Below are positions 34,096-42,710 of a stretch of 64,000 nt of DNA, piece by piece (position 1 is the stretch's first letter; each line of letters opens with the position of its first letter). The position numbers and the translations under genes are program-made. Origin of the DNA: CAYUYV01 sp964561475 (lineage in GTDB: Bacteria > Pseudomonadota > Alphaproteobacteria > JAJFIK01); assembly GCA_964561475.1 (NCBI GenBank), contig CAZLPU010000013.1, forward strand, positions 10,789-74,788, given 5' to 3'. The notes below the pieces were generated by a model that was given only the letters and a program-made list of their open reading frames with translations, did no database searches and was not told the DNA's origin.

Positions 34096-37000
34096 TTACT
34101 CCCCGCCGGTTTCGGCGTCTTCGCCCGCTTCCTGGATTTCTTCAGGGGGCAGAATGATGAACTGGGCCGTGACCGGATCGGCGAGATAGGTGCGGGCCAC
34201 CTCTTCTACTTCCGCCTTGGTCATGTCCGCATAGTCGGTCTGGAGGGAGCGGACATGGTCGAGCTTCTCCGGTGCGGACTGGGCTTCGGCAACCGCGCTG
34301 TAGAGCCAGAACACATTGCGTTCAAACTGCTCTTCCAATGCTTCCACGAGGGGCGCCTGGGCGCGCTGGAACTCATCATCACTGATACCGTCCGTTGCCA
34401 TCGTGCCCGCGATATCCGTGAGGGTTTTCAGGAAGGCCTCGGTTTCCACAGGGTCCAGATCCAGGCTGGCGGCCATGAAGCCGTAGTCCGGGAACACATC
34501 GGACATGGCGGTCCAGACCCGGGGCGAATAGGTGGCCCCCGCATCCCGGCGCACCGCTTCCGTCAGCTTGAGCTGCAGGACACGAGACAGAAGGGTCATT
34601 CTCCGTGCCACGATCCGTTCCTGGGCATCGGTGGTGCGCCAGTAGACGGAGGATGAGGCCCGGTTGGCATCCCCTTCATGGCGCAGGATCACCGGCTCCG
34701 AAAGATCGTCCGGGAAGGCTACATTCCGGCTTTCGTCATAAGACGGGCTTTCCGCCGACCGCTCATTCAGGGCACCGAATGTCCGGGCGACGGCTGCGAT
34801 CACCTGTTCGGGATCCACATCCCCGACCACACCGATCTCGATCGGGCCGCTGGCGAGGGGATCGCCCATCCAGGCTTTGACATCCTCAAGGGTGTAGCTT
34901 TCCAGTACCGCCTGCTCCGGGAGGCCGTAACGGTGATCGCCCCCATGGACGATCCGGTCCACATCCCGGCTGACGATCCCGTCCGGAGTGGCATCAATCG
35001 TCTCGTAGAAGATGCCGACGCTCTTGCGGAACTGGCTCAGGGCCTCGGCCCGGAAGCCCGGCGCGGTGACGGCGGCGGTCATCAGGTTGAACTGGTTGTC
35101 CAGATCTTCCGGGTCCGTGGTTCCGGCGAGTTGGAAGGTCTCCAGACCGGCGGAAAAATCAAGACCCACGGTCTTGCCCGCGAACAGGCGCTGGACCTCG
35201 TCTGCACTGTGGGCTTCAAGCCCCCCGGCGAGGAAGGCTTCATCCGCCAGCAGATCAAGACGGGGCTTGTCCTCGGACATGGTCAGCATGCCCGAGCCCA
35301 CCCGCACGACGATCCGCACCGTATCCGCCTCGAAGTCCGTCTGCTTGATGTTGAGCCGGACATTGTTCTCGAACCGGACCTGATGGATATCGAGATCCTC
35401 GACATGGGACCGCTCGGCAATTGCGCCCGGCTCGCCGAATTCCGTGTAGGCAAAGTCGACCGCCGCTTCTTCCGTCGGAGGCTCGACGGCCACGGCTCGG
35501 CGGTCTTCGAACGCGGCCATGATCGCCTGGTCCGCATCCTCGATGCTCAGATTGCCGGACAGGAAAATCTGCGGCGCACGCCCGTCCCACATTTCCCGGA
35601 ACGCAGCGTGGACCATGTCAGGCGTCAGACCGGCGCTTGCCTCCTGGAACAGGGCCAGATCGGTCTGGGGGTTGGAAAAGACCTCGTCTTCGTGGACATG
35701 GGCGACGAGGGCCCCGGCGAGAGCGCCGGATTCCCGGGTGTCGGCTTCTTCGACAGCGTTCTTGAGAGCATTCTCAATCGTGGCAAGCTGTTCGGCCAGT
35801 TCCGCCGCCGTGAACCCGTGCTCCAAAGCCCGGCGCAATTCCTGTTCCCCAAGCGCCAGGGTTTCGGACCATTGGGCCGCTTCGGTGGTCAAGGAGAGAA
35901 AGGCCACATCGGCTGCTTTCTCGAGGTCGAAATCCCCAGCGCCTCCGCCCAGGAACACGGCGTCCTCTTTGCGGGACAGGGTTTCGAGGCGGCGGCTGAC
36001 AATGGCGTTGCCCAGGGATCGCAGCAGCCGGTCCCGGCGGGTGGCCGCCGTATCATCCTGGTTGCGGGCCGGGCCGACGCCGAAAATCTGGACCTGGGTC
36101 GAGACATCCGGATCGAAGAAGTGGCCGGTGCGGGGCGCATCATGGCTGATCGGCTTGAGAGCCGGTTCCGGAGGCAGGGTGCCTTCCACGGTGTAATCCG
36201 CGAAAATCTCCCGAATGAGTCCTTCGGCCACGCCGGGTTGCGCATCGCCGACCACGGCCACCATCATATTATCCGGGCGGTAATAATCCGTGTAGAAATC
36301 AGCAAATGCTTCCCGGGGCGCGTTCTTGATGACCTCCTCGGTGCCGATGGGCCAGCGGCGCACCAGCAGGCTGTCCGGCGCCAGGAATCCATAAAGGGCC
36401 TGGACCCTGCGGAAACCGGGGGTGTTGCGGAAGCGCTTTTCCGAGAGGATGACACCCCGCTCCTTGTCGATGGCTTCGCTGTCCAGGGTCAGGCGGCCCG
36501 CATATTCCCGGAAGATTTCCATACCCTGGCGCATCAGGGAAAGGTCCGCATCGGGCAATTCGAGCTGGTAGACGGTCTGATCGAAACTGGTGAAGGCGTT
36601 CGTGTCGGGACCGAAGGCCAGACCCAGGCGCTCCAGGAATTTCACCACCTCATCCCCGGGCATGTTTTCCGAGCCCTTGAAGGCCATGTGCTCGAGGAAA
36701 TGGGCCAGCCCCTGCTGGTCGTCCCGCTCATCCAGGGATCCGGATCCGACATAAAGCCGCATGCTGATGGAATTTGTGGGTGTGTTGTTCTGCATGACCG
36801 CGTAGCGCAGCCCGGAATCCAGGGTGCCGTAGGTCACGGCCGGGTCGGCGGGAATGTCGCTGGCGTCATGGGGCCATACCCCTTCCGAGGCCATATCCTT
36901 GGCCGGGGCACCCTCTTCAACGGCCTCCGATGGCGATGACGGCTGATCAGCGGCCGGTTCGCAGGCGCCCAGCACCAGAAGCCCGCCGAGAAGACCGGCC

Positions 37001-37110
37001 ATGAGCCCCAACCGGGAGGCACCATTCAGCCAATGGCCCGCTCCGGTCATCGTTCCGGTACCGCTCATTCCGGCGCTGGCCAGTGATCTGTCGTCGGCTG
37101 TTCTCGTCAT
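34096..37110 (-). CDS. M16 family zinc metallopeptidase lipoprotein
   Basis: 1004 residues from the ATG at 37110 with AAGGGG ten bases upstream. A long N-region precedes a lipoprotein signal (LLGGLLVLGAC, lipid Cys about residue 50). The first M16 domain carries the inverted zinc motif HFLEHMAFKG (HxxEH, about 137-141), with the distal Glu in EAIDKERGVILSEKR. A second M16 domain after about residue 530 lacks the motif, as in two-domain pitrilysin-like enzymes. It would degrade peptides at the periplasmic side of a membrane. The region after the lipid Cys is Ser/Pro/Glu-rich, a typical tether. Confidence 0.92.
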   Translation of the reverse strand: MTRTADDRSLASAGMSGTGTMTGAGHWLNGASRLGLMAGLLGGLLVLGACEPAADQPSSPSEAVEEGAPAKDMASEGVWPHDASDIPADPAVTYGTLDSGLRYAVMQNNTPTNSISMRLYVGSGSLDERDDQQGLAHFLEHMAFKGSENMPGDEVVKFLERLGLAFGPDTNAFTSFDQTVYQLELPDADLSLMRQGMEIFREYAGRLTLDSEAIDKERGVILSEKRFRNTPGFRRVQALYGFLAPDSLLVRRWPIGTEEVIKNAPREAFADFYTDYYRPDNMMVAVVGDAQPGVAEGLIREIFADYTVEGTLPPEPALKPISHDAPRTGHFFDPDVSTQVQIFGVGPARNQDDTAATRRDRLLRSLGNAIVSRRLETLSRKEDAVFLGGGAGDFDLEKAADVAFLSLTTEAAQWSETLALGEQELRRALEHGFTAAELAEQLATIENALKNAVEEADTRESGALAGALVAHVHEDEVFSNPQTDLALFQEASAGLTPDMVHAAFREMWDGRAPQIFLSGNLSIEDADQAIMAAFEDRRAVAVEPPTEEAAVDFAYTEFGEPGAIAERSHVEDLDIHQVRFENNVRLNIKQTDFEADTVRIVVRVGSGMLTMSEDKPRLDLLADEAFLAGGLEAHSADEVQRLFAGKTVGLDFSAGLETFQLAGTTDPEDLDNQFNLMTAAVTAPGFRAEALSQFRKSVGIFYETIDATPDGIVSRDVDRIVHGGDHRYGLPEQAVLESYTLEDVKAWMGDPLASGPIEIGVVGDVDPEQVIAAVARTFGALNERSAESPSYDESRNVAFPDDLSEPVILRHEGDANRASSSVYWRTTDAQERIVARRMTLLSRVLQLKLTEAVRRDAGATYSPRVWTAMSDVFPDYGFMAASLDLDPVETEAFLKTLTDIAGTMATDGISDDEFQRAQAPLVEALEEQFERNVFWLYSAVAEAQSAPEKLDHVRSLQTDYADMTKAEVEEVARTYLADPVTAQFIILPPEEIQEAGEDAETGGE

Positions 37111-37199
37111 CGCGGGCAAACCCCTTCAACATGCAATCTTATGAGAATTGACTGGCCGACAGCCTAACGGGTTTGGCGGCGAAAGGAAGGCGGGCGCCG

Positions 37200-38411
37200 T
37201 CAATCCACCGAAATGGTCAAGGCTTTCAAATAAGCGGTCTCGGGCAGATGCAGGTGGACAGGATGATCGGGGCCCGCCCCGCTGGTCCACAGAATCCGCC
37301 CCTCCCGTCCGCCATCGCTCAGACCCCGGGCGGTCTGTGCCCGGAAGGACTCAAGGTCGGCGAGGTGGGAACAGGACGCCGCCAGAAGGGTTCCCCCAGG
37401 GGCCAGCACCGGTGCGCACAACCGGGCCAGCTTGCGATATCCCTTGATGCCCGTGCGCAGATCCTTCCTCGTCTTCACGAAGGCGGGAGGGTCGGCAATG
37501 ACGATGTCGAAGGTCTCGCCGGTGCGGGCGAAGTGTTCCAGGGAGGCAAAAGCGTCTCCCTTGTGAAAGACAACCCGGTCGCCAAGCCCGTTTGCGGCAG
37601 CCGCCTTCTGGCCCAATCCCAGGGCTGCGGCGGAGCGGTCCACGGCGGTGACCTCTTGGGCACCGGCGGCAGCGCAGGCAATGGCGAACCCGCCGGTATG
37701 GGCGTAAAGATCAAGCACCCGGGCACCGGCGGCCAGCCCCGCCATCCGGGCCCGGTTCTCCCGGTGATCGTAGAACCAGCCGGTTTTCTGGCCTTCCCGC
37801 AGATCCGCACGGTAGGTCAGACCGTTCTCGATCACATCCACGTCCGCGCCAAGGGTGCCATGGACCACCTCGACGGTGCGGGCAAGACCTTCCAGTTCCC
37901 GGGAGGCGGTGTCGTTGCGCAAGACAATCGCGCTGGGGGACAACTGCTTCTTCAGGCTGGCGACAATATCGGGAGTGAGGCGGTCCATGCCCGCGGTGTT
38001 CGTCTGTACGGAAAGCACATCCCCGAACCGGTCGATGATCAGGCCGGGCAGGCCATCCCCTTCCGCGTGAACGAGACGGCAATAGGGGCTGGCGATGATC
38101 CGCTCACGCAAGGCGATGCTGGCGGCCAGCCGCTCGTCAAGCCAGATATGGGGATCGAGATCGGTTTCTTCCGTCAGCAGACGCGCGGCAATCAGGGTGT
38201 GGGGATTGAACATGGCCGTGCCCAGAACACCCTCCGGGCCGTCAATGGTCACCAGACTGCCCGCGCTCAGCCGCTTGGCCTCCGGCGTCATGACGATTTC
38301 ATTGGAAAAGATCCAGGGCGAGCCGCGCCGCACCCGTTTCCCCGCCCCGGACTTCAAGGCAATGGTCGTTGGGGTCGTGGTGGTCGTGGTGGTCGTTGGG
38401 GTCGGGGTCAT
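37200..38411 (-). CDS. RlmI-like class I SAM-dependent rRNA methyltransferase with poly-Thr head
   Basis: 403 residues. An N-terminal PUA domain (KRVRRGSPWIFSNEI), a linker domain (HAEGDGLPGLIIDRFGDV) and a Rossmann methyltransferase domain (VLDLYAHTGGFAIACAAAGA, IVIADPPAF) match 23S rRNA m5C1962 methyltransferase RlmI/YccW. The catalytic Cys expected late in the fold is probably in LLAASCSHLADL. The ATG at 38411 has GGAG five bases upstream; an ATG 18 bases earlier has none. The first sixteen residues are mostly Thr and Pro, encoded by a GGT/GTG/CGT repeat. The exact target base is inferred from family only. Confidence 0.88.
   Translation of the reverse strand: MTPTPTTTTTTTTPTTIALKSGAGKRVRRGSPWIFSNEIVMTPEAKRLSAGSLVTIDGPEGVLGTAMFNPHTLIAARLLTEETDLDPHIWLDERLAASIALRERIIASPYCRLVHAEGDGLPGLIIDRFGDVLSVQTNTAGMDRLTPDIVASLKKQLSPSAIVLRNDTASRELEGLARTVEVVHGTLGADVDVIENGLTYRADLREGQKTGWFYDHRENRARMAGLAAGARVLDLYAHTGGFAIACAAAGAQEVTAVDRSAAALGLGQKAAAANGLGDRVVFHKGDAFASLEHFARTGETFDIVIADPPAFVKTRKDLRTGIKGYRKLARLCAPVLAPGGTLLAASCSHLADLESFRAQTARGLSDGGREGRILWTSGAGPDHPVHLHLPETAYLKALTISVD
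38363..38411. repeat. Trinucleotide-like repeat encoding poly-Thr
   Basis: GGTCGTGGTGGTCGTGGTGG and its continuation form an imperfect GGT/CGT repeat. Read on the minus strand it encodes the Thr-Pro tract at the start of the RlmI-like protein. Such tracts are prone to in-frame length change. Confidence 0.75.
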
Positions 38412-38471
38412 GTCACTCCGCTTACTCATAAAACTGCTCGTCGGGCGGTAATGCCCGAGAGGTCATCCTCT

Positions 38472-38516
38472 ATGCGCCATCCCATCCCATGCGCCATCCC
38501 ACCCCATGCGCCATCC
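38472..38516. repeat. 17-bp tandem repeat between RlmI-like gene and phhA
   Basis: ATGCGCCATCCCATCCC, ATGCGCCATCCCACCCC and ATGCGCCATCC follow each other directly (38472-38488, 38489-38505, 38506-38516). The 195-base spacer that contains them has no gene. Confidence 0.85.
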
Positions 38517-38624
38517 GAGTGGAGACAGTCTCGCCAAGCAAGATCGTCCAGCGGGATCCAAAAAGCCAAGGCCCCAAGCATCAAGCCCACCGCGTGCGAG
38601 GGCAGGACCCTTTCCGGCACGTCC

Positions 38625-39551
38625 TTACGAACTCCCGGGCGCGCCCTGGCTGCCGGTCTCGTCACCGGCATGGCCCTGGGCCTGAGCCTTGACCTTGGCT
38701 TGGGCATAGGCCTGGGTGCCGCGATGATGGATCCGGTCGCTCTCCAGCAGGTCCTCCGGTTCGAGATCCGTCTCCGCCTTGATCTCCCTGTAGACCGGAG
38801 CGAAATCCTTCCGCACCGTGGCCTCGAAAAGCTCATCGAAGCTGGAGATGACGAAATAGGTCTGCTGATAATCGTCAATCCGGTAATTCGTGCGCATCAC
38901 CCGCATTAGGTCGAAATGGACCCGATTGGGAGAGGGATCTTCCAGGCTAAAGATCGACTCGCCCTTGGACGAGACGATGCCGGAGCCATAAATCCGCATA
39001 CCCTCCGGGGTTTCCATCAGCCCGAATTCCACCGTATACCAATAAAGACGCGCCAGATTATGCAGGGTGTCGAACTCCAGGGAGCGCAGACCGCCCTTGC
39101 CGTAGGCTTCCATGTAATCGGCGAAGACCGGATCCGCCAGAAGGGGCACATGGCCGAACACATCATGGAAGATGTCAGGCTCCTGAAGGTAATCAAGCTC
39201 ATGGGGTTTGCGGATGAACTGGCCCGCGACAAAGCGCCGGTTCGCCAGATGCTCGAAAAACACATCGTCGGGCACCAGACCGGGCACCGCGACAACGGTC
39301 CAGCCTGTCAGCTTGTACAAGGCATCGTTCAGACGGCGGAAATCCGGGATGCCGCCCTCATCCAGCTTCAGCCGGGTCAGGCCGTCCAGAAACTCCCGGC
39401 ACGCCCGCCCCGGCAGCACGTCCTGCTGGCGCTGGTACAGGGTGGTCCAGACACCGTGCTCGTCCGGGGTATAGGACTCCCAGTTCTGGTCGATGGTGAA
39501 GTCCGGCTTGATTGCAGGATGGTGCCGGGCGTAATCGGCAAGGGTAACCAT
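38625..39551 (-). CDS. phhA: Phenylalanine 4-monooxygenase
   Basis: 308 residues. Iron ligands are His129 and His134 in FHDVFGHVP and Glu176 in YTVEFGLME, exactly as in monomeric bacterial phenylalanine hydroxylases; SYTPDEHGVW near the start is the conserved pterin-site region. It hydroxylates phenylalanine to tyrosine with tetrahydrobiopterin or a related pterin and oxygen. The final 35 residues (GTQAYAQAKVKAQAQGHAG and on) are an Ala/Gln/Gly-rich tail beyond the family norm. It is transcribed in the same direction as the Lrp-type gene 302 bp upstream and away from hppD, making it the entry step of the tyrosine degradation locus. Confidence 0.95.
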   Translation of the reverse strand: MVTLADYARHHPAIKPDFTIDQNWESYTPDEHGVWTTLYQRQQDVLPGRACREFLDGLTRLKLDEGGIPDFRRLNDALYKLTGWTVVAVPGLVPDDVFFEHLANRRFVAGQFIRKPHELDYLQEPDIFHDVFGHVPLLADPVFADYMEAYGKGGLRSLEFDTLHNLARLYWYTVEFGLMETPEGMRIYGSGIVSSKGESIFSLEDPSPNRVHFDLMRVMRTNYRIDDYQQTYFVISSFDELFEATVRKDFAPVYREIKAETDLEPEDLLESDRIHHRGTQAYAQAKVKAQAQGHAGDETGSQGAPGSS

Positions 39552-39853
39552 GACAACTCTCCCTTGGATCTTGTTGGCGCTTGGATCCTATTGGCCTTGG
39601 GTCTTATTGGGGCGCGTACATTGACACTGGAGTGACGGCCTTCAATGGCGGATCGTGTCAGGCATGAAGGATCGTCATCAGCCGCGCCGTGATGGGGCCG
39701 CCTGGATGGGCCCGCCTGGATGGATCCGCCTGAAGTGGGCCGGCAGCCCGGATGGTCCAACAGAACAGGTCCGCCGTGACTGGGCTTTGGCACTGCGCAC
39801 GGGCTCAGACCCGGCGCAAACAGCCGGAAGGATCGCTCCGCACCGCGCCCGCG
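39552..39853. promoter_or_regulatory. phhA upstream region with two tandem-repeat arrays
   Basis: About 300 bases between phhA and the Lrp-type gene, both on the minus strand. Besides the 15-bp repeat next to phhA, a 14-bp repeat runs from 39691 to 39732: GATGGGGCCGCCTG, GATGGGCCCGCCTG, GATGGATCCGCCTG. No coding sequence is convincing here. The phhA promoter should lie in this stretch. Confidence 0.6.
39563..39610. repeat. 15-bp degenerate tandem repeat directly upstream of phhA
   Basis: CTTGGATCTTGTTGG (39563-39577), CTTGGATCCTATTGG (39580-39594) and CTTGGGTCTTATTGG (39596-39610) recur with a period of 16-17 bases, ending 11 bases before the phhA start codon. On the phhA strand the core reads CCAATA...CCAAG. 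The helical-turn-and-a-half spacing and leader position suggest either repeated protein sites or an RNA element. Confidence 0.7.
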
Positions 39854-40336
39854 TCAATCCGCTTTCGGACCAATGGTCAGGCCGCAATTGGGCTTCATGG
39901 CTTCCAGCACGAAACTGGTGCGCACATCCTTGACCCCCGGGGTTTTCAGCAGGCGCTTCATGGTGAAGCTTTCATAGGTTTCCATGTCGCTGGTGACCAC
40001 ACGGAGCAGATAATCAAACCCGCCGGTCACTGCATAACAATCGACCACTTCCGACATGCTGAGAATATGATCGCGGAAATCAGCCGTCGCACTTTCCGAA
40101 TCTTGCGCGACCTGCACCTGGACGAACGCGGTAATGCCGAGCCCCAGCTTCTTGGCGTCCAGCTTGGCTGCGTAGCCGGTAATGTAGCCCTCCGCCTCCA
40201 GGGCCTGGACACGGCGCAGACAGGCGGACGGGGACAGGCCGATCCGTCCGGCCAGATCCACATTGGAAACCCGGCCGTTTTCCTGGAGGGCGTTGAGGAT
40301 CGCCAGGTCGATTTTATCAAGCCGTGCGTTGGGCAT
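39854..40336 (-). CDS. Lrp/AsnC family transcriptional regulator
   Basis: 160 residues from the ATG at 40336 (MPNARLDKIDLAILNALQ); a longer in-frame stretch upstream overlaps the promoter region and is unlikely. The HTH is ALQENGRVSNVDLAGRIGLSPSACLRRVQ with recognition helix SPSACLRR; the C-terminal RAM/ACT-like domain has VVDCYAVTGGFDYLLRVV and ends VRTSFVLEAMK. It is divergent from hppD by 142 bp and upstream of phhA, the standard place for the amino-acid-responsive regulator of phenylalanine/tyrosine catabolism. The likely effector is tyrosine or phenylalanine. Confidence 0.93.
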   Translation of the reverse strand: MPNARLDKIDLAILNALQENGRVSNVDLAGRIGLSPSACLRRVQALEAEGYITGYAAKLDAKKLGLGITAFVQVQVAQDSESATADFRDHILSMSEVVDCYAVTGGFDYLLRVVTSDMETYESFTMKRLLKTPGVKDVRTSFVLEAMKPNCGLTIGPKAD

Positions 40337-40478
40337 CTTTCTCTTCGAATATAATTGCGCCGGTCGCTTCCCGTGCCGCGGGATATGCAAGGACATGTCC
40401 AACGGCACCAATTTATAATCCGTTGGCGCGCCACACTCCAATCCCTCGGAAGAGCATTGCCCACTTAAGGAGCAGACC
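40337..40478. promoter_or_regulatory. Lrp-type gene / hppD divergent promoter region
   Basis: Two related AT-rich sites face each other: GAATATAATTGCGCC at 40347-40361 and GGCACCAATTTATAATCC at 40404-40421. They form an imperfect inverted pair about 42 bases apart, suitable for an Lrp/AsnC oligomer. TATAAT at 40414-40419 could be the hppD -10 box; its -35 box is not obvious. The region stands out as AT-rich within GC-rich surroundings. Confidence 0.45.
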
Positions 40479-41564
40479 ATGTCCAGTGTTCAGGCTTCCA
40501 CCCCCGGCGAGAGCCTTTGGGAAAACCCAATCGGCACTGGCGGCTTCGAGTTTGTCGAGTTCGCCAGCGCTGAACCGGGTGCCCTCCACGCCCTGTTCAA
40601 ACGGCTGGGCTTCACGGCGATTGCGACCCACAAGTCCAAACCCGCGACCCTCTACCGCCAGGGCACCATCAACTTTATCGTGAATGAGACCCAGAACGGC
40701 CATGCTTCCGGGTTTCAGCGGGACCATGGCCCGTGCGCCTGTGCCATGGCTTTCCGGGTCGCTGATGCCGCTGTGGCCCATGCCAGACTGCTTGAGCAGG
40801 GCGCCGTTGACGGCCCTGCCGAAGAGGCCCGCCTTGTGAGCGTTCCCGCCATCGAGGGGATCGGCGGCAGCCTGATTTACCTGGTGGACCACAAGTCAGG
40901 CTCTCTCTACGACGACGCCTTCGTGCCGGTCGCCGGTGTGGACCAGAACCCGAAAGGATACGGGCTGAAGGTGCTCGACCACCTGACCCACAATGTGGAC
41001 ATGGGCCGGATGGACCACTGGGCCAGCTTCTACGAGAAGCTGTTCAATTTCCGCCAGATCCGGTTCTTCGACATCGAAGGTCAGCACACGGGCCTGAAAT
41101 CCCGGGCCATGACCGGCCCCTGTGGCAAGCTGCGGATCCCTATCAACGAGTCCTCCGACGACAAAAGCCAGATCGCCGAATATCTGCGGGATTATCGGGG
41201 GGAGGGCATCCAGCACATCGCGCTGACGACGGACGATATCTGCACCACCGTGGATCAGCTCCGGGATGCGGGCCTGAAATTCATGACACCGCCGCCGGAG
41301 ACCTATTACGATATGCTCGATGAGCGTTTGCCGGGCCATGGTCAGCCGGTGGATGAACTCAAGCCCCGGGGCATTCTCCTGGACGGCAGCGATTCGGGCC
41401 ATCTGCTGTTGCAGATCTTCACGGAGACGGAAATCGGTCCGATCTTCTTCGAGATCATCTCCCGCAAGGGCGACGACGGCTTCGGCGAGGGGAACTTCAA
41501 GGCCCTGTTCGAAAGCATGGAACGGGATCAGATCCGCCGCGGCGTTCTCAAGGTCGACGCCTGA
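40479..41564 (+). CDS. hppD: 4-hydroxyphenylpyruvate dioxygenase
   Basis: 361 residues, normal bacterial length, two VOC-type domains. Iron ligands are His168 (VLDHLTHNV), His246 (GIQHIALTTDDI) and Glu325 (PIFFEIISRKG). The C-terminal helix segment GFGEGNFKALFESMERDQ closes the active site and is diagnostic. The enzyme converts 4-hydroxyphenylpyruvate to homogentisate. It is the first gene of a plus-strand catabolic run with the fumarylacetoacetase-like and maleylacetoacetate isomerase genes, divergent from the Lrp-type regulator. Confidence 0.97.
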   Translation: MSSVQASTPGESLWENPIGTGGFEFVEFASAEPGALHALFKRLGFTAIATHKSKPATLYRQGTINFIVNETQNGHASGFQRDHGPCACAMAFRVADAAVAHARLLEQGAVDGPAEEARLVSVPAIEGIGGSLIYLVDHKSGSLYDDAFVPVAGVDQNPKGYGLKVLDHLTHNVDMGRMDHWASFYEKLFNFRQIRFFDIEGQHTGLKSRAMTGPCGKLRIPINESSDDKSQIAEYLRDYRGEGIQHIALTTDDICTTVDQLRDAGLKFMTPPPETYYDMLDERLPGHGQPVDELKPRGILLDGSDSGHLLLQIFTETEIGPIFFEIISRKGDDGFGEGNFKALFESMERDQIRRGVLKVDA

Positions 41565-41578
41565 TCAGACCACGCTGC

Positions 41579-41608
41579 CGGGTCCGTCCGCTCCTCCGGA
41601 CGGACCCG
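41579..41608 (+). other. Strong intercistronic hairpin between hppD and fahA
   Basis: CGGGTCCGTCCG (41579-41590) and CGGACGGACCCG (41597-41608) make a perfect 12-bp stem around CTCCTC, 14 bases after the hppD stop. No T-tract follows. It may partly end the hppD transcript or protect its 3' end after processing. Confidence 0.6.
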
Positions 41609-41653
41609 TGCCGCCCCGACAGAGTCAGCCTGGAACCTGAAAGAGACCCTGCC

Positions 41654-42640
41654 ATGAAACTTGCCACCCTGAAGGACGGCAGCCGTGACGGCGCCCTGGT
41701 CATCGTCTCCCGGGACCTGAGCCGGGCGGTCAAGGCCGGTGCCGTCGCGCCGACCCTCCAAAGTGCCCTGGACCGGTGGGCGGAGACCGCCCCCAAGCTC
41801 CGGGAACTGAGTGACCGGCTCAACAGCGGCGAGGCCAACGAAGCCTTTGATTTCGCCGAGGATCAGGCCGCGTCTCCCTTGCCCCGGGCCTATCAGTGGG
41901 CGGACGGCAGTGCCTATGTGAACCACGTCGAATTGGTGCGCAAAGCCCGGGGGGCGGAGATGCCGGAAAGCTTCTGGACCGATCCGCTGATGTATCAGGG
42001 GGGCTCGGACGCATTCATCGGTCCCCGGGATCCGATCCTGGCCGCAGACGAGGCCCATGGCATCGATTTCGAATCCGAGATTGCCGTGGTCACCACCGAC
42101 GTGCCCATGGGTGTCGGCGAAGAGGCCGCCGGAGAGCACATCGCCCTTTTCATGCTGTGTAATGATGTGTCTTTGCGCAATCTGATCCCCGGGGAACTGG
42201 CCAAGGGTTTCGGCTTTTTCCAGAGTAAGCCGTCTTCGGCCTTTTCTCCCGTTGCGGTCACTCCGGACGAACTGGGCCCAGCCTGGGATGGGGACAAACT
42301 CCATCTACCCCTGCGCACGAGCCTGAACGGCACCGTGTTCGGCACGCCGGATGCGGGCGTGGACATGACCTTCGGGTTCAGGCGCCTTGTCGCCCATGCC
42401 GCCCGGACCCGGCCCCTAGGCGCCGGTGCGATTATCGGCTCTGGCACCGTGTCCAATTACGACCGCTCCAAGGGCTCGTCCTGCCTCGCGGAAAAGCGCA
42501 TGCTGGAAACCATCGACCAGGGCGCGCCCAAAACCCCCTTCCTGAAATTCGGCGATCGTGTGCGCATCGAAATGCTGGACGCAGAGGGGGCGAGCATTTT
42601 CGGGGCGATCGATCAGGTGGTCGAAGCCAGCAAGGGCTGA
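41654..42640 (+). CDS. fahA: Fumarylacetoacetate hydrolase family protein
   Basis: 328 residues. The FAH-fold metal site is seen in GIDFESEIAVVTTDVP and in FMLCNDVSLRN; the C-terminal region has GFGFFQSKPSSAFSPVAVTPDELG and GSGTVSNYDRSKG. The length and the conserved N-terminal cap (MKLATLKDGSRDGALVIVS) match the bacterial fumarylacetoacetases found beside hppD and maiA. It would cleave fumarylacetoacetate to fumarate and acetoacetate, the last step of tyrosine breakdown. Confidence 0.92.
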   Translation: MKLATLKDGSRDGALVIVSRDLSRAVKAGAVAPTLQSALDRWAETAPKLRELSDRLNSGEANEAFDFAEDQAASPLPRAYQWADGSAYVNHVELVRKARGAEMPESFWTDPLMYQGGSDAFIGPRDPILAADEAHGIDFESEIAVVTTDVPMGVGEEAAGEHIALFMLCNDVSLRNLIPGELAKGFGFFQSKPSSAFSPVAVTPDELGPAWDGDKLHLPLRTSLNGTVFGTPDAGVDMTFGFRRLVAHAARTRPLGAGAIIGSGTVSNYDRSKGSSCLAEKRMLETIDQGAPKTPFLKFGDRVRIEMLDAEGASIFGAIDQVVEASKG

Positions 42641-42710
42641 GGCTTGACGACAGAGCGCCGTGATCCAATCCGGACGGGCTCTGTTCAAGGCGCGCAAAGG
42701 GAGATCGGTG

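Noticed and set aside
34678..36939. 753-residue plus-strand frame over the M16 peptidase
   Set aside because: Shadow of the M16 gene; no recognisable domain and composition typical of antisense.
41654..42640. Assignment as a catechol-pathway FAH-type hydratase rather than fumarylacetoacetase
   Set aside because: The neighbours hppD and maiA and the full N-terminal cap favour fumarylacetoacetate hydrolysis.
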